Below are positions 7,719 to 16,034 of a stretch of 46,969 bases of DNA, piece by piece. The position numbers and the translations under genes are program-made. The stretch comes from a virus, in the IMG/VR virus record IMGVR_UViG_3300043570_002208, positions 1 through 46,969 of that record; one strand, 5' to 3'. Below the pieces are notes generated by a model. That model saw nothing but the letters and a program-made list of their open reading frames with translations, had not been told where the DNA came from and did no database searches. Each line of letters begins with the position of its first letter. Position 1 is the stretch's first letter.

Positions 7719-8849
7719 ATGAGAAAATTAATTATAACAGAAGAGGAAAAAACTCGAATTCTTGGATTACATCAATTTAAGAAATTATTAATAGAAGCTT
7801 CTGAGCATACAGAAAATCTATATAAATCTTGGTCCAATAAAAAAAGTGGTAACCCTGAATTAGCGTTATCGTTAATGAATGATTTTTTTAATTTACAAAA
7901 ACAATTACCAAAGAAAGATTTTACACAATATAAAACCGCTGAAGAATTAAAATCAGATATTGATAAATTAAAATCTCAACCTAAAAAACCTGAGGAAGAT
8001 GTTGATGTTATATATAAGGATAATAACTTATTAGTTGTTGCAACTAAAACATGGGAATCGGGTTGTAAATATGGTTCCGGAACCAAATGGTGTACGTCAT
8101 CTAAAGATGAATCGTCGTATTGGTCTAGACATAATTCATCAGGAACCGAATTTATTTGGATTACCAAAGATTTACCTCAAAATAACCCATTACATAAAGT
8201 ATCGTTACATTTTAAAGAAGACACATCTAACGGTAGAAAATCACATGATTGGTGTACGGCAATTAATGATTGTGGTTATGACGACCCATTTAAAAAAAAT
8301 AATATTGATATACCTAATTTTGATGAAATTTTTAACAAATGTTACGAATATCATTATAAGAGATTTGAGGTAAAAATTAAAGATAGAGAAGAAAAACGTA
8401 AAAAAATTTCCTCTCTACCGGTTTATATTCAATCAATAAATTATCTTAACCACTTAATTAACGATATTACCACCAATAATGATATATTAGATGACTTAAT
8501 TCAATCTATGATAAACCAATTTGAGATGGAAGATGATATGACAACACCATTATATGATTTAGATAATGAAAGTTACCAAACATTTGTTGATTTTATCTAT
8601 GATTCTTGTAAAGATTGGTTAACATCCGCCCAAGACCACACAATATTTAATAATTTAAATGATACATTAACAAAGTATGTTTTTGATATGATTAATAATG
8701 ACCCTTTTATTAATTTTGAGACAATTAAACATAAAATAGAGACAGAAATAAATGAAATGTTGTTTGAAGAAGTGTATACTCACGTAAGAGTTAATATACT
8801 TCGTAAATTACCGGATTATTTTGATTGGGATACAAGTCATTTAAGGTAA
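7719..8849 (+). CDS. targeting-module protein with GTKWCT-type domain
   Basis: 376 residues. The N-terminus MRKLIITEEEKTRILGLHQF, then KKLLIEA, is a targeting module with L-I-E-A at the expected site. Residues of about 95-190 hold KTWESGCKYGSGTKWCTSS, a spaced YW, and a second Trp-Cys (HDWCTAINDCGY). I know this arrangement from uncharacterised phage proteins but cannot name a function. The C-terminal half is helical and acidic. A TATTTAT box lies at 7696-7702. Packaging in the head is inferred. Confidence 0.65.
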   Translation: MRKLIITEEEKTRILGLHQFKKLLIEASEHTENLYKSWSNKKSGNPELALSLMNDFFNLQKQLPKKDFTQYKTAEELKSDIDKLKSQPKKPEEDVDVIYKDNNLLVVATKTWESGCKYGSGTKWCTSSKDESSYWSRHNSSGTEFIWITKDLPQNNPLHKVSLHFKEDTSNGRKSHDWCTAINDCGYDDPFKKNNIDIPNFDEIFNKCYEYHYKRFEVKIKDREEKRKKISSLPVYIQSINYLNHLINDITTNNDILDDLIQSMINQFEMEDDMTTPLYDLDNESYQTFVDFIYDSCKDWLTSAQDHTIFNNLNDTLTKYVFDMINNDPFINFETIKHKIETEINEMLFEEVYTHVRVNILRKLPDYFDWDTSHLR

Positions 8850-8896
8850 AAAAATTTTTTATTTTATGAAAGTAAATACTTATAATAAACATTATT

Positions 8897-9187
8897 ATGA
8901 AAAATAAAAAGTATTTTTTCGGATGGACCAACATCAAATGGTTCATCACCGAGATTGGAAAACAATATGGTAATTCAGACTCTTTTTTCTCCAAAAAAAG
9001 AATAGAGTCAGGAATTGCTTTTAGTGTTGGACAAATTGGTATGGTTTTCTTTTTAATTAAAAAGTACGAAACATTGGGAATGTCTGATGTTATTATGTGG
9101 GCATCTTTGGAATTCGCAATTGCTGGATACATTGTTAGTCAAATTCAAAAAGAGAAAAAAGAAGAATCAAATGAAAACCCCCTTTAA
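8897..9187 (+). CDS. small membrane protein, holin candidate
   Basis: 96 residues. An amphipathic N-terminus is followed by two hydrophobic segments at about 44-57 and 66-82 and a very charged C-terminus (QIQKEKKEESNENPL). Size, two membrane segments and a charged tail fit a class II holin, but no lysin gene is adjacent: the endolysin is at 19.8-20.6 kb. The box is a variant, TACTTAT at 8877-8883. The terminator overlaps its stop codon. Confidence 0.5.
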   Translation: MKNKKYFFGWTNIKWFITEIGKQYGNSDSFFSKKRIESGIAFSVGQIGMVFFLIKKYETLGMSDVIMWASLEFAIAGYIVSQIQKEKKEESNENPL

Positions 9188-9201
9188 CGAGGGGGTTTTT
9201 T
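9174..9201. terminator. bidirectional hairpin terminator
   Basis: AAAACCCCCT and AGGGGGTTTT flank a short loop. It lies between the convergent genes 8897-9187 and 9200-9709 and can serve both. Confidence 0.85.
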
Positions 9202-9709
9202 ATTTCTTATTTCTAATCTTATTTTTAAGGTCGCACAGACCTTTAATTATTTTTTCGGAATTATCATCCTCAACATATCTTGGTTCATCACGTACAATTC
9301 TAACAGTATCTAACGTTACATTAGAATTTGAAGAACCCGTACCATGATTTCTAATCATTTGATGAGGTCTAACACTACCTCTCAACATATTTTCTAACTC
9401 ATCAATTTGAGAAATTATTTCTTTCTCTCTTTGAATCCTTTTATGGGAACATTCTGATTGTCCGTTAATCACTTCCTGAGTCAAATCATCAACTCTAAAG
9501 GACAAACTATCCAATTGGGTGTTAAGAGATGTAATCATTTTTTTTTGTCTCTCAATAACCAAAATTTGTTGTGTGGGGTCCGGTTTTAACGCGTCGATTA
9601 TGTCTGAACCGAATGTTATAAAAAAGACGGATACACATAAAATAATCAAAGCCCAAATACGTTGGGCTGTTGAAAATGTTTTAAGAATTTCTGTGAAGTA
9701 TTGAATCAT
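9200..9709 (-). CDS. membrane-anchored coiled-coil protein
   Basis: 169 residues. One N-terminal membrane helix at about 16-35 (RIWALIILCVSVFFITFG) is followed by a coiled-coil-like segment (VIERQKKMITSLNTQLDSL, then REKEIISQIDELENML) and a polar tail. This layout matches inner-membrane spanins of the Rz type, but length and position do not prove it. Convergent with the holin-like 8897-9187 gene across the terminator at 9174-9201. Confidence 0.5.
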   Translation of the reverse strand: MIQYFTEILKTFSTAQRIWALIILCVSVFFITFGSDIIDALKPDPTQQILVIERQKKMITSLNTQLDSLSFRVDDLTQEVINGQSECSHKRIQREKEIISQIDELENMLRGSVRPHQMIRNHGTGSSNSNVTLDTVRIVRDEPRYVEDDNSEKIIKGLCDLKNKIRNKK

Positions 9710-9720
9710 ACTGATAAATA

Positions 9721-10308
9721 TCAGTCATTCAGGAATTGTAATAATTTTTCTTTAACCCCTGATTGTTTGATTCCTTCACTTTCTCTCGGTGTATGAACGA
9801 AATTGGATAATCCCCACTTTTGTTCTCTATCTTGAGTATCTGTTTCACCTAATTGTAAATCATCGATACAAGCCCAACGCGTAACTTCGGGATGGTCTGT
9901 TAGATATTGTCTAACTTCGATACATCTTTGTTGTTCAATCATTGTTCTTTTAACCCACTCAAAATCGTCAGGTTTATCACAACCGATGTATCGTTTGGTA
10001 ACATCGATTGGTTTTTTGATGATTCCTTGTGAAAGGTAATAATCACATAGTTCTTCTAAATTGGCGTATAATCTCCAATCTGAAGACACAACTAATTCTG
10101 CTCCGGTTTCTTCCAATACCTGATTCAATACCTTGATTGCCTTTTTATCAAAATCATCAAATCTAACATCAGCCGGGGCATCCATATCGGTGGTCACCTC
10201 AGGATTAAGTTTTTTAAACTTATCCCATTTTTTTGCTCGTCCACCCCAATTATTTGAGAGACAGATAACCCCGTCATTATCCAGGAATATTACTTTCTTT
10301 GTTTCCAT
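9721..10308 (-). CDS. HAD-superfamily phosphatase-like protein
   Basis: 195 residues. Motif I is FLDNDGVICLS (D-x-D, nucleophile near residue 10), motif II is VVSSDWR and a late acidic motif is WACIDDLQLG. This combination resembles the HAD domains found in RNA-repair (Swiss army knife) proteins of phages and bacteria. A role in trimming 3'- or 5'-phosphates is possible. A second HAD protein of similar design lies at 11952-12452. Last gene of the operon read from 13973; its start overlaps the upstream gene by 32 nt. Confidence 0.7.
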   Translation of the reverse strand: METKKVIFLDNDGVICLSNNWGGRAKKWDKFKKLNPEVTTDMDAPADVRFDDFDKKAIKVLNQVLEETGAELVVSSDWRLYANLEELCDYYLSQGIIKKPIDVTKRYIGCDKPDDFEWVKRTMIEQQRCIEVRQYLTDHPEVTRWACIDDLQLGETDTQDREQKWGLSNFVHTPRESEGIKQSGVKEKLLQFLND

Positions 10309-10675
10309 CTATATCTTTTTTCCAAACGTAATTTTTATACTTATCTTGTATTTCATACGGAACCCTTAAAATTGCTATATGTGTGTTTGCCAGCATATTA
10401 ACATAATCATTTACGTCTTCCGAGAACAAAGGTAAGTTTTTTTCTCTTGACCTCATAATCCATTCCAATTTTCTTTCCTCAATATAGAGATATTTTCTTC
10501 TTTCAATTAATTCCCACAATAACTCTGGTGTTAAAAGACCCAATTTTTCTAAGGTTACGATTGTCCGACTAGTTGAGGTATTCAACGATTTAATATTTAT
10601 ACTCTTCCCTTTTGCTCGTTTGTAATTCAATTTTTTTAATGAATCAAAACTTCTAACTTTTATAATCCCTTTCAT
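10277..10675 (-). CDS. hypothetical protein
   Basis: 132 residues. Basic N-terminal third (SLKKLNYKRAKGKSINIKSL), then a helical part with ELIERRKYLYIEERKLEWIM. No known motif. It sits between the 10679-11017 gene and the HAD gene, overlapping the latter by 32 nt, so co-translation is likely. Function unknown. Confidence 0.55.
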   Translation of the reverse strand: MKGIIKVRSFDSLKKLNYKRAKGKSINIKSLNTSTSRTIVTLEKLGLLTPELLWELIERRKYLYIEERKLEWIMRSREKNLPLFSEDVNDYVNMLANTHIAILRVPYEIQDKYKNYVWKKDIDGNKESNIPG

Positions 10676-10678
10676 AAT

Positions 10679-11017
10679 TTACTTCTTCTTATATTGTTGA
10701 AACCACATATTTATTCCTCCTATTAAATAAGGTAATTGAGGTTGATGTTCTTTTATGAATTTATGTATAAATGATACAACCTCTTCCTCACTATACTTAC
10801 TTTTAATGGTTGAGTCCATATCTTGTATAAGTGATTTTAGAGTAGATATTTCAAATTCTAAAACATCAACATTAGAGTTCTCTTGTTGCCACTTTAAACC
10901 ATCTAAAACACCAATTTTATAGTGATTCCAATATTCTGATTCTTCTGTTGAGTATCTACATAATTTATCATCTATTTTATCAAATACCTCTTCAAGTGTT
11001 TCTTTATTTTTCATCAT
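10679..11017 (-). CDS. hypothetical protein of a common phage type
   Basis: 112 residues. Pattern GVLDGLKWQQE, then YSEEEVVSFIHKFI, and a C-terminal WFQQYKKK. I have met this pattern in small uncharacterised phage proteins of Bacteroidota but cannot assign a function. A tandem ATGATG overlaps the stop of the 11004-11294 gene, so translation is probably coupled. Confidence 0.55.
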   Translation of the reverse strand: MMKNKETLEEVFDKIDDKLCRYSTEESEYWNHYKIGVLDGLKWQQENSNVDVLEFEISTLKSLIQDMDSTIKSKYSEEEVVSFIHKFIKEHQPQLPYLIGGINMWFQQYKKK

Positions 11018-11294
11018 TAAATTTACTTATTTCGTCCCAAATTTCTTGTGATGTGTATACTTCAGCCATTTCACCAACAAACCCTTTAATCCCTCTTCTG
11101 TATCCGTTTGGAAACCATTCTCCTTCACCATTTAATCTAATAAATGTTGTGAATGAGTTTAGGCTCCAACGAGGTTCAATTTCACTATTTGGATTATAAG
11201 CACAATCACCATACCAAACATCAACACATCCTTCCACACAAGGTATTCGTGAGAATTTAACCCACCCTTCTTGTATATTTTCAAAATTTACCAT
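11004..11294 (-). CDS. hypothetical protein
   Basis: 96 residues, aromatic-rich (VDVWYGDCAYNPNSEIEPRW, NGEGEWFPNGYRRGIKGF). Probably a compact single-domain protein. The start shares one base with the stop of the upstream 11294-11452 gene (TAATG). No family recognised. Confidence 0.55.
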   Translation of the reverse strand: MVNFENIQEGWVKFSRIPCVEGCVDVWYGDCAYNPNSEIEPRWSLNSFTTFIRLNGEGEWFPNGYRRGIKGFVGEMAEVYTSQEIWDEISKFNDEK

Positions 11295-11452
11295 TATATT
11301 GTAAAATCAAAATCGTCCTCATCATCTTCTTCCTCTTCCGATTCATTTGCCTCAAGTATTTTTGAAGCACTTAAATTGTAAAGGACATCTCCCAAACTAT
11401 CCTGTGATAGGATATACTTTCTAATCTCGTCTATTGTAAATGTGTTTTGCAT
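11294..11452 (-). CDS. 52-residue acidic protein
   Basis: A short frame from the ATG at 11450-11452. It begins MQNTFTIDEIRKYILSQ, continues DSLGDVLYNL, and ends in a Glu/Asp run and DFDFTI. The TAATG overlap with the next gene supports translation, as does the helical-then-acidic composition typical of small regulators or inhibitors. Function unknown. Confidence 0.6.
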   Translation of the reverse strand: MQNTFTIDEIRKYILSQDSLGDVLYNLSASKILEANESEEEEDDEDDFDFTI

Positions 11453-11504
11453 AATGTTTGTTATTTAATACGTATTGTTTTATTTTGTTCGGAATAACGG
11501 ACAT

Positions 11505-11762
11505 TTATATATAGTGATTAACTTTATATGCTTCATAATCATATAGATTTGCCGAGTAATGAGCATATTTTGGGTCAACCAAATATTGGATAACATTATC
11601 CGTCTTCAAATTCTTACTTTCCCAAATGTATTGACCGGTTTCATTTAATGTTGGTAATGTTGTTACCTCACATTTAATCCCTACCCCCAACTCATATTCA
11701 TAATGAATATCACCAACTTTAATCTCCTCAACTATTACGTTTCCTTTTGTGTATGTTTCCAT
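11505..11762 (-). CDS. hypothetical protein
   Basis: 85 residues, starting METYTKGNVIVEEIKVGDIH, beta-rich in composition. It lies 3 nt after the 11766-11948 gene in the 13973 operon. No motif recognised. Confidence 0.5.
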   Translation of the reverse strand: METYTKGNVIVEEIKVGDIHYEYELGVGIKCEVTTLPTLNETGQYIWESKNLKTDNVIQYLVDPKYAHYSANLYDYEAYKVNHYI

Positions 11763-11765
11763 CTC

Positions 11766-11948
11766 TTAACTTGTTACAGATACAATATAGAGAGTATTTG
11801 TGTCAAAATCAAACTCAACCCAAGAAACCATATAACTTTCTTCTTTCCATACAAAATGGTCGTCTTTTCTCGGTGTCATATTATATGGGTTTGGAATATC
11901 AATATATTCACTACCTTCTCTACTTACTATTCTTAATACTGTTTTCAT
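11766..11948 (-). CDS. 60-residue hypothetical protein
   Basis: Starts MKTVLRIVSREGSEYIDIP and looks like one small beta sheet (VWKEESYMVSWVEFDFDTNT). Tightly packed between neighbours, 3 nt on each side, which supports it as real. Function unknown. Confidence 0.5.
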   Translation of the reverse strand: MKTVLRIVSREGSEYIDIPNPYNMTPRKDDHFVWKEESYMVSWVEFDFDTNTLYIVSVTS

Positions 11949-11951
11949 CTA

Positions 11952-12452
11952 TTACGATTTTAATATTCTTATTGCTTTATTTGCACATTCATTTGTTAAT
12001 CCATATCCGATATCTAATGAGTCCGGATGATTGATGTTATTTCCCGTTCTAACAAAATTCCCTCGTTGGTGTTGTAAGAAATCATTGTCATCATCAAAGA
12101 TAACATATTGTTCCACTTCAGGGTGTTCATCCAACCAATATTCCACTTCGTGACCTCTTTCAATTTGGTCCAACCACTCAAATAAACCCTCGTTGAATAA
12201 GTCATTACAATCCGGTGTAATATCAATCACCTCACCAGGTAAGTTTCTCTTTTCCCATAAATCTTTCATTCTTTCTAACCCCGCATATCTCCAAGTGGAA
12301 GATATTACAATCTTGGCATCTGTTTCATCGATAACTCGTTTAAGGTTATCAACAAAATTTGGATGGAATATACGTCCGAATTCGTCATGTTCAGGATAAC
12401 ACACATTAAGTACCCCATCAATATCAAGGAATATTATTTTAATCTTTTCCAT
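11952..12452 (-). CDS. HAD-superfamily phosphatase-like protein
   Basis: 166 residues from the ATG at 12450-12452, which overlaps the upstream stop by 14 nt; a longer frame exists but adds only a basic extension. Motif I is IIFLDIDGVLNV (D-x-D), motif II is VISSTWR, and the late acidic motif is YVIFDDDNDF. It resembles the 9721-10308 protein and the HAD domains of RNA-repair systems. With the cREC-like protein at 16861-17220 it may form part of an RNA end-healing set, which is inference. Confidence 0.7.
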   Translation of the reverse strand: MEKIKIIFLDIDGVLNVCYPEHDEFGRIFHPNFVDNLKRVIDETDAKIVISSTWRYAGLERMKDLWEKRNLPGEVIDITPDCNDLFNEGLFEWLDQIERGHEVEYWLDEHPEVEQYVIFDDDNDFLQHQRGNFVRTGNNINHPDSLDIGYGLTNECANKAIRILKS

Positions 12453-12855
12453 TTTTTTTCTTTGGTATTTCGTAATTTTCCTCCAACCATTCAAATAATT
12501 CGTTGGGTAATTGACACGGGTAAAAATCTATAAAATCAAATAAAATTTCTTCCCAATCCATTATAACAACATCAACATTAATGTTATACATTTCCTCCAT
12601 TTCTTCCGGCATTATACCGTATAATGTGTTGATGTTTTCACTATTTCCACCTTTGAAATATTCACGAACCATATCTCGTCTTTTTTCCTCAGTTTGATTT
12701 AACCACCAAGTTCTAATTTCTTTATTGGTATAGGGCTCTTCAACCATACCCAACATTTCATTTTCAACCAACTTTAACTCTTCCGGTGTAATTTTTGATA
12801 TCATATCTTTTAAGATTTCTGAATTATACACTCTTGGTTTGTTATAATCACCCAT
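12439..12855 (-). CDS. hypothetical protein
   Basis: 138 residues, acidic, Met- and Trp-rich (EIRTWWLNQTEEKRRDMVREY; WEEILFDFIDFYP). Ends in a basic PKKKNGKD that overlaps the next start. Helical; no motif recognised. Confidence 0.55.
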   Translation of the reverse strand: MGDYNKPRVYNSEILKDMISKITPEELKLVENEMLGMVEEPYTNKEIRTWWLNQTEEKRRDMVREYFKGGNSENINTLYGIMPEEMEEMYNINVDVVIMDWEEILFDFIDFYPCQLPNELFEWLEENYEIPKKKNGKD

Positions 12856-12865
12856 TTTTTATTTT

Positions 12866-13126
12866 TTATTTTCTTTCATACAATATGTCTTTTATTTTTC
12901 TTAACTTCTCCCCTGAAGGGTCTGTAATATGTAAAATTCTAATTAAAGAATTTATCTCCTTAATTTCATATGGTAATCCCCACCCGGAAGAACAGGTTAG
13001 GGCATCTCTGCCTGTTAATTCTTCAAATTTATCTTTTACTATAGACCTTAACGGCCAATCACCAATACTTTCTCCCTCGTGTAGTGGACCAATCTCACAA
13101 AACCAATAGTTGTTAATTTCTTCCAT
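12866..13126 (-). CDS. hypothetical protein of a common phage type
   Basis: 86 residues. NYWFCEIGPLHEG, PLRSIVKDKFEELTG and SSGWG form a pattern I have seen in small phage proteins of unknown role. The conserved aromatic and Gly residues suggest a defined fold. Part of the 13973 operon. Confidence 0.55.
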   Translation of the reverse strand: MEEINNYWFCEIGPLHEGESIGDWPLRSIVKDKFEELTGRDALTCSSGWGLPYEIKEINSLIRILHITDPSGEKLRKIKDILYERK

Positions 13127-13138
13127 ATGAAATATTTT

Positions 13139-13729
13139 TTATTCTTTATTTAATTGTTCAATAATGTATTGAATACCTTTTTCTGTTAATTTAAAACCAT
13201 CCGGAAATTCACCATAACCATCACTTGTCATTATTAAATGAGCTGGGTTGATTAAATACAAACCTTTCAAAACTTTATGTTGATGAATTACTCTTTTAGC
13301 CCCTTCTCTTTTCTCATCGTTAAAGATATCCTCAAGTTTAATTTCTTTAACTAAAGCAGTGCTACCTTTCGTGACAAGGTTATTTTGGTCGATTTGTTTA
13401 TATAACCCCAATTCTTCATCACCCTTCATCATATCAATTAGATGTTGTTTTTGTTCATCTTTTTCATCTAAATAGGGTCTGGCATACCATTTACAAAGAG
13501 AATGATTTTGACCTAAATTATTTGGGTCAACATCTCTTCCCATAGGATTGACTAACACATCAATAAAGTCAATTTCATCACCATCGTAAAATCTCTCATT
13601 CTTAATATAAACAAAATCCGTCATTTCCACAAAATTTGGATGTAATGGTAATCTAAAAGACCCACCACCTTCATACCTCGTATACCTTATGAACCACTTA
13701 TCGCCTATTTTTTCTAATTTACCTTTCAT
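13139..13729 (-). CDS. hypothetical protein
   Basis: 196 residues, mixed alpha/beta. Notable segments are RYEGGGSFRLPLHPNF near residue 20, LCKWYARPYLDEKDEQKQ near 80, and a C-terminal helix (LTEKGIQYIIEQLNKE) that could be a winged-helix tail. No catalytic motif is visible. Second gene of the 13973 operon, 3 nt after the first. Confidence 0.5.
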   Translation of the reverse strand: MKGKLEKIGDKWFIRYTRYEGGGSFRLPLHPNFVEMTDFVYIKNERFYDGDEIDFIDVLVNPMGRDVDPNNLGQNHSLCKWYARPYLDEKDEQKQHLIDMMKGDEELGLYKQIDQNNLVTKGSTALVKEIKLEDIFNDEKREGAKRVIHQHKVLKGLYLINPAHLIMTSDGYGEFPDGFKLTEKGIQYIIEQLNKE

Positions 13730-13732
13730 CTC

Positions 13733-13954
13733 TTACTTATTTTTATCAGTTAACGCCCAATTCCATCTGTCACGTAATTCATCGTTCATTTCACCTGTGT
13801 AAATATTCTTTAATTCCTGACTTGTAAATCTTTCCGGACTTCCAAGTATGTAAAAATGAGATGAACCATCCGGTGTATAATCAGGAAATGATTCTGTTTT
13901 ATAATGTTGGAAATTCATCGCAACAATCCAATCTAAAAATTCTACTACATTCAT
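13733..13954 (-). CDS. hypothetical protein, first gene of a host-promoter operon
   Basis: 73 residues from the ATG at 13952-13954. A longer reading would start at a TTG at 13973-13975, but that codon lies inside the promoter box and could not be transcribed. Segments include MNVVEFLDWIVAMNFQHY and SPERFTSQELKNIYTGE. It heads the unit 13954 to 9721. Function unknown. Confidence 0.55.
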   Translation of the reverse strand: MNVVEFLDWIVAMNFQHYKTESFPDYTPDGSSHFYILGSPERFTSQELKNIYTGEMNDELRDRWNWALTDKNK

Positions 13955-13972
13955 AATATTTAATTTATGGGA

Positions 13973-13980
13973 CAAAGATA
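13973..13980 (-). promoter_or_regulatory. Bacteroidota-type -7 box (TATCTTTG)
   Basis: TATCTTTG on the minus strand fits the TAnnTTTG consensus of Bacteroidota sigma-ABfr promoters. No TTG lies at the usual -33 distance. It heads the small-gene operon 13954-9721. Confidence 0.6.
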
Positions 13981-13987
13981 AACAAAA

Positions 13988-14014
13988 AATCCCAATAAAA
14001 AAATTATTGGGATT
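13988..14014 (-). terminator. dnaK terminator hairpin
   Basis: AATCCCAATAA (13988-13998) pairs with TTATTGGGATT (14004-14014), and a T run follows on the minus strand. It sits just after the dnaK stop. Confidence 0.8.
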
Positions 14015-14036
14015 AAAAAAACATTATTGTAAAATG

Positions 14037-15905
14037 TTAATCAGGTTTAACCTCTTCAAACTCTACGTCCGAAGCGTTAATATCTGATTCCGGTGTCTCA
14101 CTCTCATTTACACTATTGTATAATTCCTGAGTAATGGTTTGGAACTTTTGAGTAAGTTCTTCCATAATCGTTTTAACATTTTCCACATCTTTATTAGAAT
14201 GCGATTCTTTCAAGGTATCAAGAAGAGTTGTTATTTCTGTTTTTTGTTCTTCAGAAATCTTATCCTCTAAATCCGTTAAAGATTTACCTGTTTGGAATAT
14301 CAGGTTGTCTGCAGAGTTTAACGTATCCACATCCTCTTTAACCTTTTTGTCTGCTTCAGCGTTTTCTTCAGCTTCAGTTTTCATTCTTTCAATGTCTTCT
14401 TGAGATAATCCCGTTGAACCCTCAATTCTAATTGATTGTGTTTTGTTTGTTGCTTCATCAACCGCAGAAACATTGATGATACCATTTGCATCAATATCAA
14501 AAGTTACTTGTATTTTCGGAGTTCCTCTCATAGACGGTGGTAATCCATCTAAATGGAATCTACCCATCGTTCTGTTGTCTTTAGCCATCGGTCTCTCCCC
14601 TTGTAAAACGTGAATCTCTACAGAAGGTTGATTATCAATGGCCGTTGAGAAAACTTGTGACTTTTTGGTTGGGATTGTAGTATTTGCCTCAATAAGTCGT
14701 GTTAAAATACCACCCATTGTTTCAATACCTAATGAAAGTGGTGTTACGTCTAATAACAATACATCTTTCACATCACCAGCCAATACACCTCCTTGAATAG
14801 CTGCTCCTAACGCAACTACTTCATCCGGATTAACACCTTTTGATGGTTCTTTACCAAAGAACTTCTTAACCGCCTCTTGTATTGCCGGGATTCTTGTTGT
14901 TCCACCAACAAGGATAACCTCATCAATGTCGGAAACCTTAAGTTTCGCATTTTTCAATGCCGTTTTACAAGGGTCAATTGTTCTTTTAATTAAATCAGAA
15001 GCAAGTTGTTCAAACTTAGCTCTCGATAAAGTTTTAACCAAGTGTTTTGGTCCGGTAGCTTCGGCACTTAAATAAGGTAAGTTGATTTCTGTCTGAGGAG
15101 ATGAAGATAATTCAACCTTCGCTTTCTCAGCACCTTCTCTTAACCTTTGTAATGCCATAGCGTCTTTTGAGATGTCTATACCGACATTATCATTCTTAAA
15201 TTCTTCAATCAAGTAATCAATAATGACTCTGTCAAAGTCGTCCCCTCCTAAGTGAGTGTCTCCATCGGTAGATAATACCTCAAATACTCCACCACCTAAG
15301 TCAAGAATAGACACGTCGTGAGTTCCACCTCCGCAGTCAAACACAACAATTTTACTATCCCCCTTTTTATCAAGTCCATACGCAAGAGCAGCCGCGGTTG
15401 GTTCCGAAATTATCCTTAACACATTTAATCCGGCGATTTGTCCCGCTTCAATAGTTGCCTGACGTTGGGCATCGTTAAAATAAGCTGGTACGGTGATAAC
15501 CGCATCTGTAATTGTTTCACCAACATAATCTTCCGCAGTTTGTTTCATCTTTTGTAAGATAATTGCGGATAATTCTTGTGGTGAGTATTGTCTATCATCA
15601 ATTTGAACTCTTGGTTGAGACCCTTCATTAATTACTGAGTAAGGAACATTTTTAAGTTCTTTTTTACTCTCATCATAGGTAAGTCCCATAAATCGTTTAA
15701 TTGAGTGGATAGTTTTTGTTGGATTGGTAACCGCTTGTCTTTTTGCTGGGTCACCAACTTTTCTTTCACCGCCTTCTAAAAAAGCAATGATTGATGGTGT
15801 TGTTCTTTTACCTTCAGAATTGGCAATAATTATTGGGTCTCCACCCTCCATAATTGAACAACAAGAATTTGTGGTTCCTAAATCCACGCCTAAAATTTTT
15901 CCCAT
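14037..15905 (-). CDS. dnaK: molecular chaperone DnaK (Hsp70)
   Basis: 622 residues, close to the usual bacterial length. The nucleotide-binding domain carries the phosphate-1 loop ([16 protein letters not shown]), [20 protein letters not shown], the adenosine-site loop [11 protein letters not shown] and the linker [16 protein letters not shown] substrate-binding domain, a helical lid and a C-terminal EFEEVKPD tail follow, the tail as in bacterial DnaK. All core motifs are intact, so an active ATPase chaperone is expected. It has its own sigma-70-like promoter and a terminator, and no DnaJ or GrpE is nearby, so it probably uses host co-chaperones. The gene is visibly richer in G+C than its neighbours, which suggests acquisition from a host. 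Confidence 0.96.
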   Translation of the reverse strand: MGKILGVDLGTTNSCCSIMEGGDPIIIANSEGKRTTPSIIAFLEGGERKVGDPAKRQAVTNPTKTIHSIKRFMGLTYDESKKELKNVPYSVINEGSQPRVQIDDRQYSPQELSAIILQKMKQTAEDYVGETITDAVITVPAYFNDAQRQATIEAGQIAGLNVLRIISEPTAAALAYGLDKKGDSKIVVFDCGGGTHDVSILDLGGGVFEVLSTDGDTHLGGDDFDRVIIDYLIEEFKNDNVGIDISKDAMALQRLREGAEKAKVELSSSPQTEINLPYLSAEATGPKHLVKTLSRAKFEQLASDLIKRTIDPCKTALKNAKLKVSDIDEVILVGGTTRIPAIQEAVKKFFGKEPSKGVNPDEVVALGAAIQGGVLAGDVKDVLLLDVTPLSLGIETMGGILTRLIEANTTIPTKKSQVFSTAIDNQPSVEIHVLQGERPMAKDNRTMGRFHLDGLPPSMRGTPKIQVTFDIDANGIINVSAVDEATNKTQSIRIEGSTGLSQEDIERMKTEAEENAEADKKVKEDVDTLNSADNLIFQTGKSLTDLEDKISEEQKTEITTLLDTLKESHSNKDVENVKTIMEELTQKFQTITQELYNSVNESETPESDINASDVEFEEVKPD

Positions 15906-15926
15906 AGTTTTAATAAGTTTTGTTTA

Positions 15927-15955
15927 AGTATATATGTTTATTTTGAATGTGTCAA
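15927..15955 (-). promoter_or_regulatory. sigma-70-like dnaK promoter
   Basis: The minus strand reads TTGACA, a 17-nt spacer, then TATACT. This is a perfect -35 and a 5/6 -10 at ideal spacing, 22 nt before the dnaK ATG. No other gene in the window has this promoter form. Confidence 0.55.
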
Positions 15956-16019
15956 GCACAAACATTTTTTTATCAAAATCGTGCCAAAGTAATTAACCTG
16001 ACACAATAACATACTTTAC

Positions 16020-16032
16020 TGACAAATTGTCA
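16020..16032. promoter_or_regulatory. 13-bp perfect palindrome between dnaK and HNH genes
   Basis: TGACAA-A-TTGTCA, just after the HNH stop and about 115 nt upstream of dnaK. It could be an operator or a weak hairpin. No poly-T tract follows. Confidence 0.3.
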
Positions 16033-16034
16033 TA

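Noticed and set aside
13973-13975. TTG start for the 13733 gene
   Set aside because: It lies in the TATCTTTG promoter box, so the RNA would not contain it. The ATG at 13954 is used.
15970-15995. Sigma-54-like TGGCACG...TTG on the minus strand upstream of dnaK
   Set aside because: The spacing between the two halves is one base short of consensus and the final GC is missing. The sigma-70-like site nearby explains the gene better.
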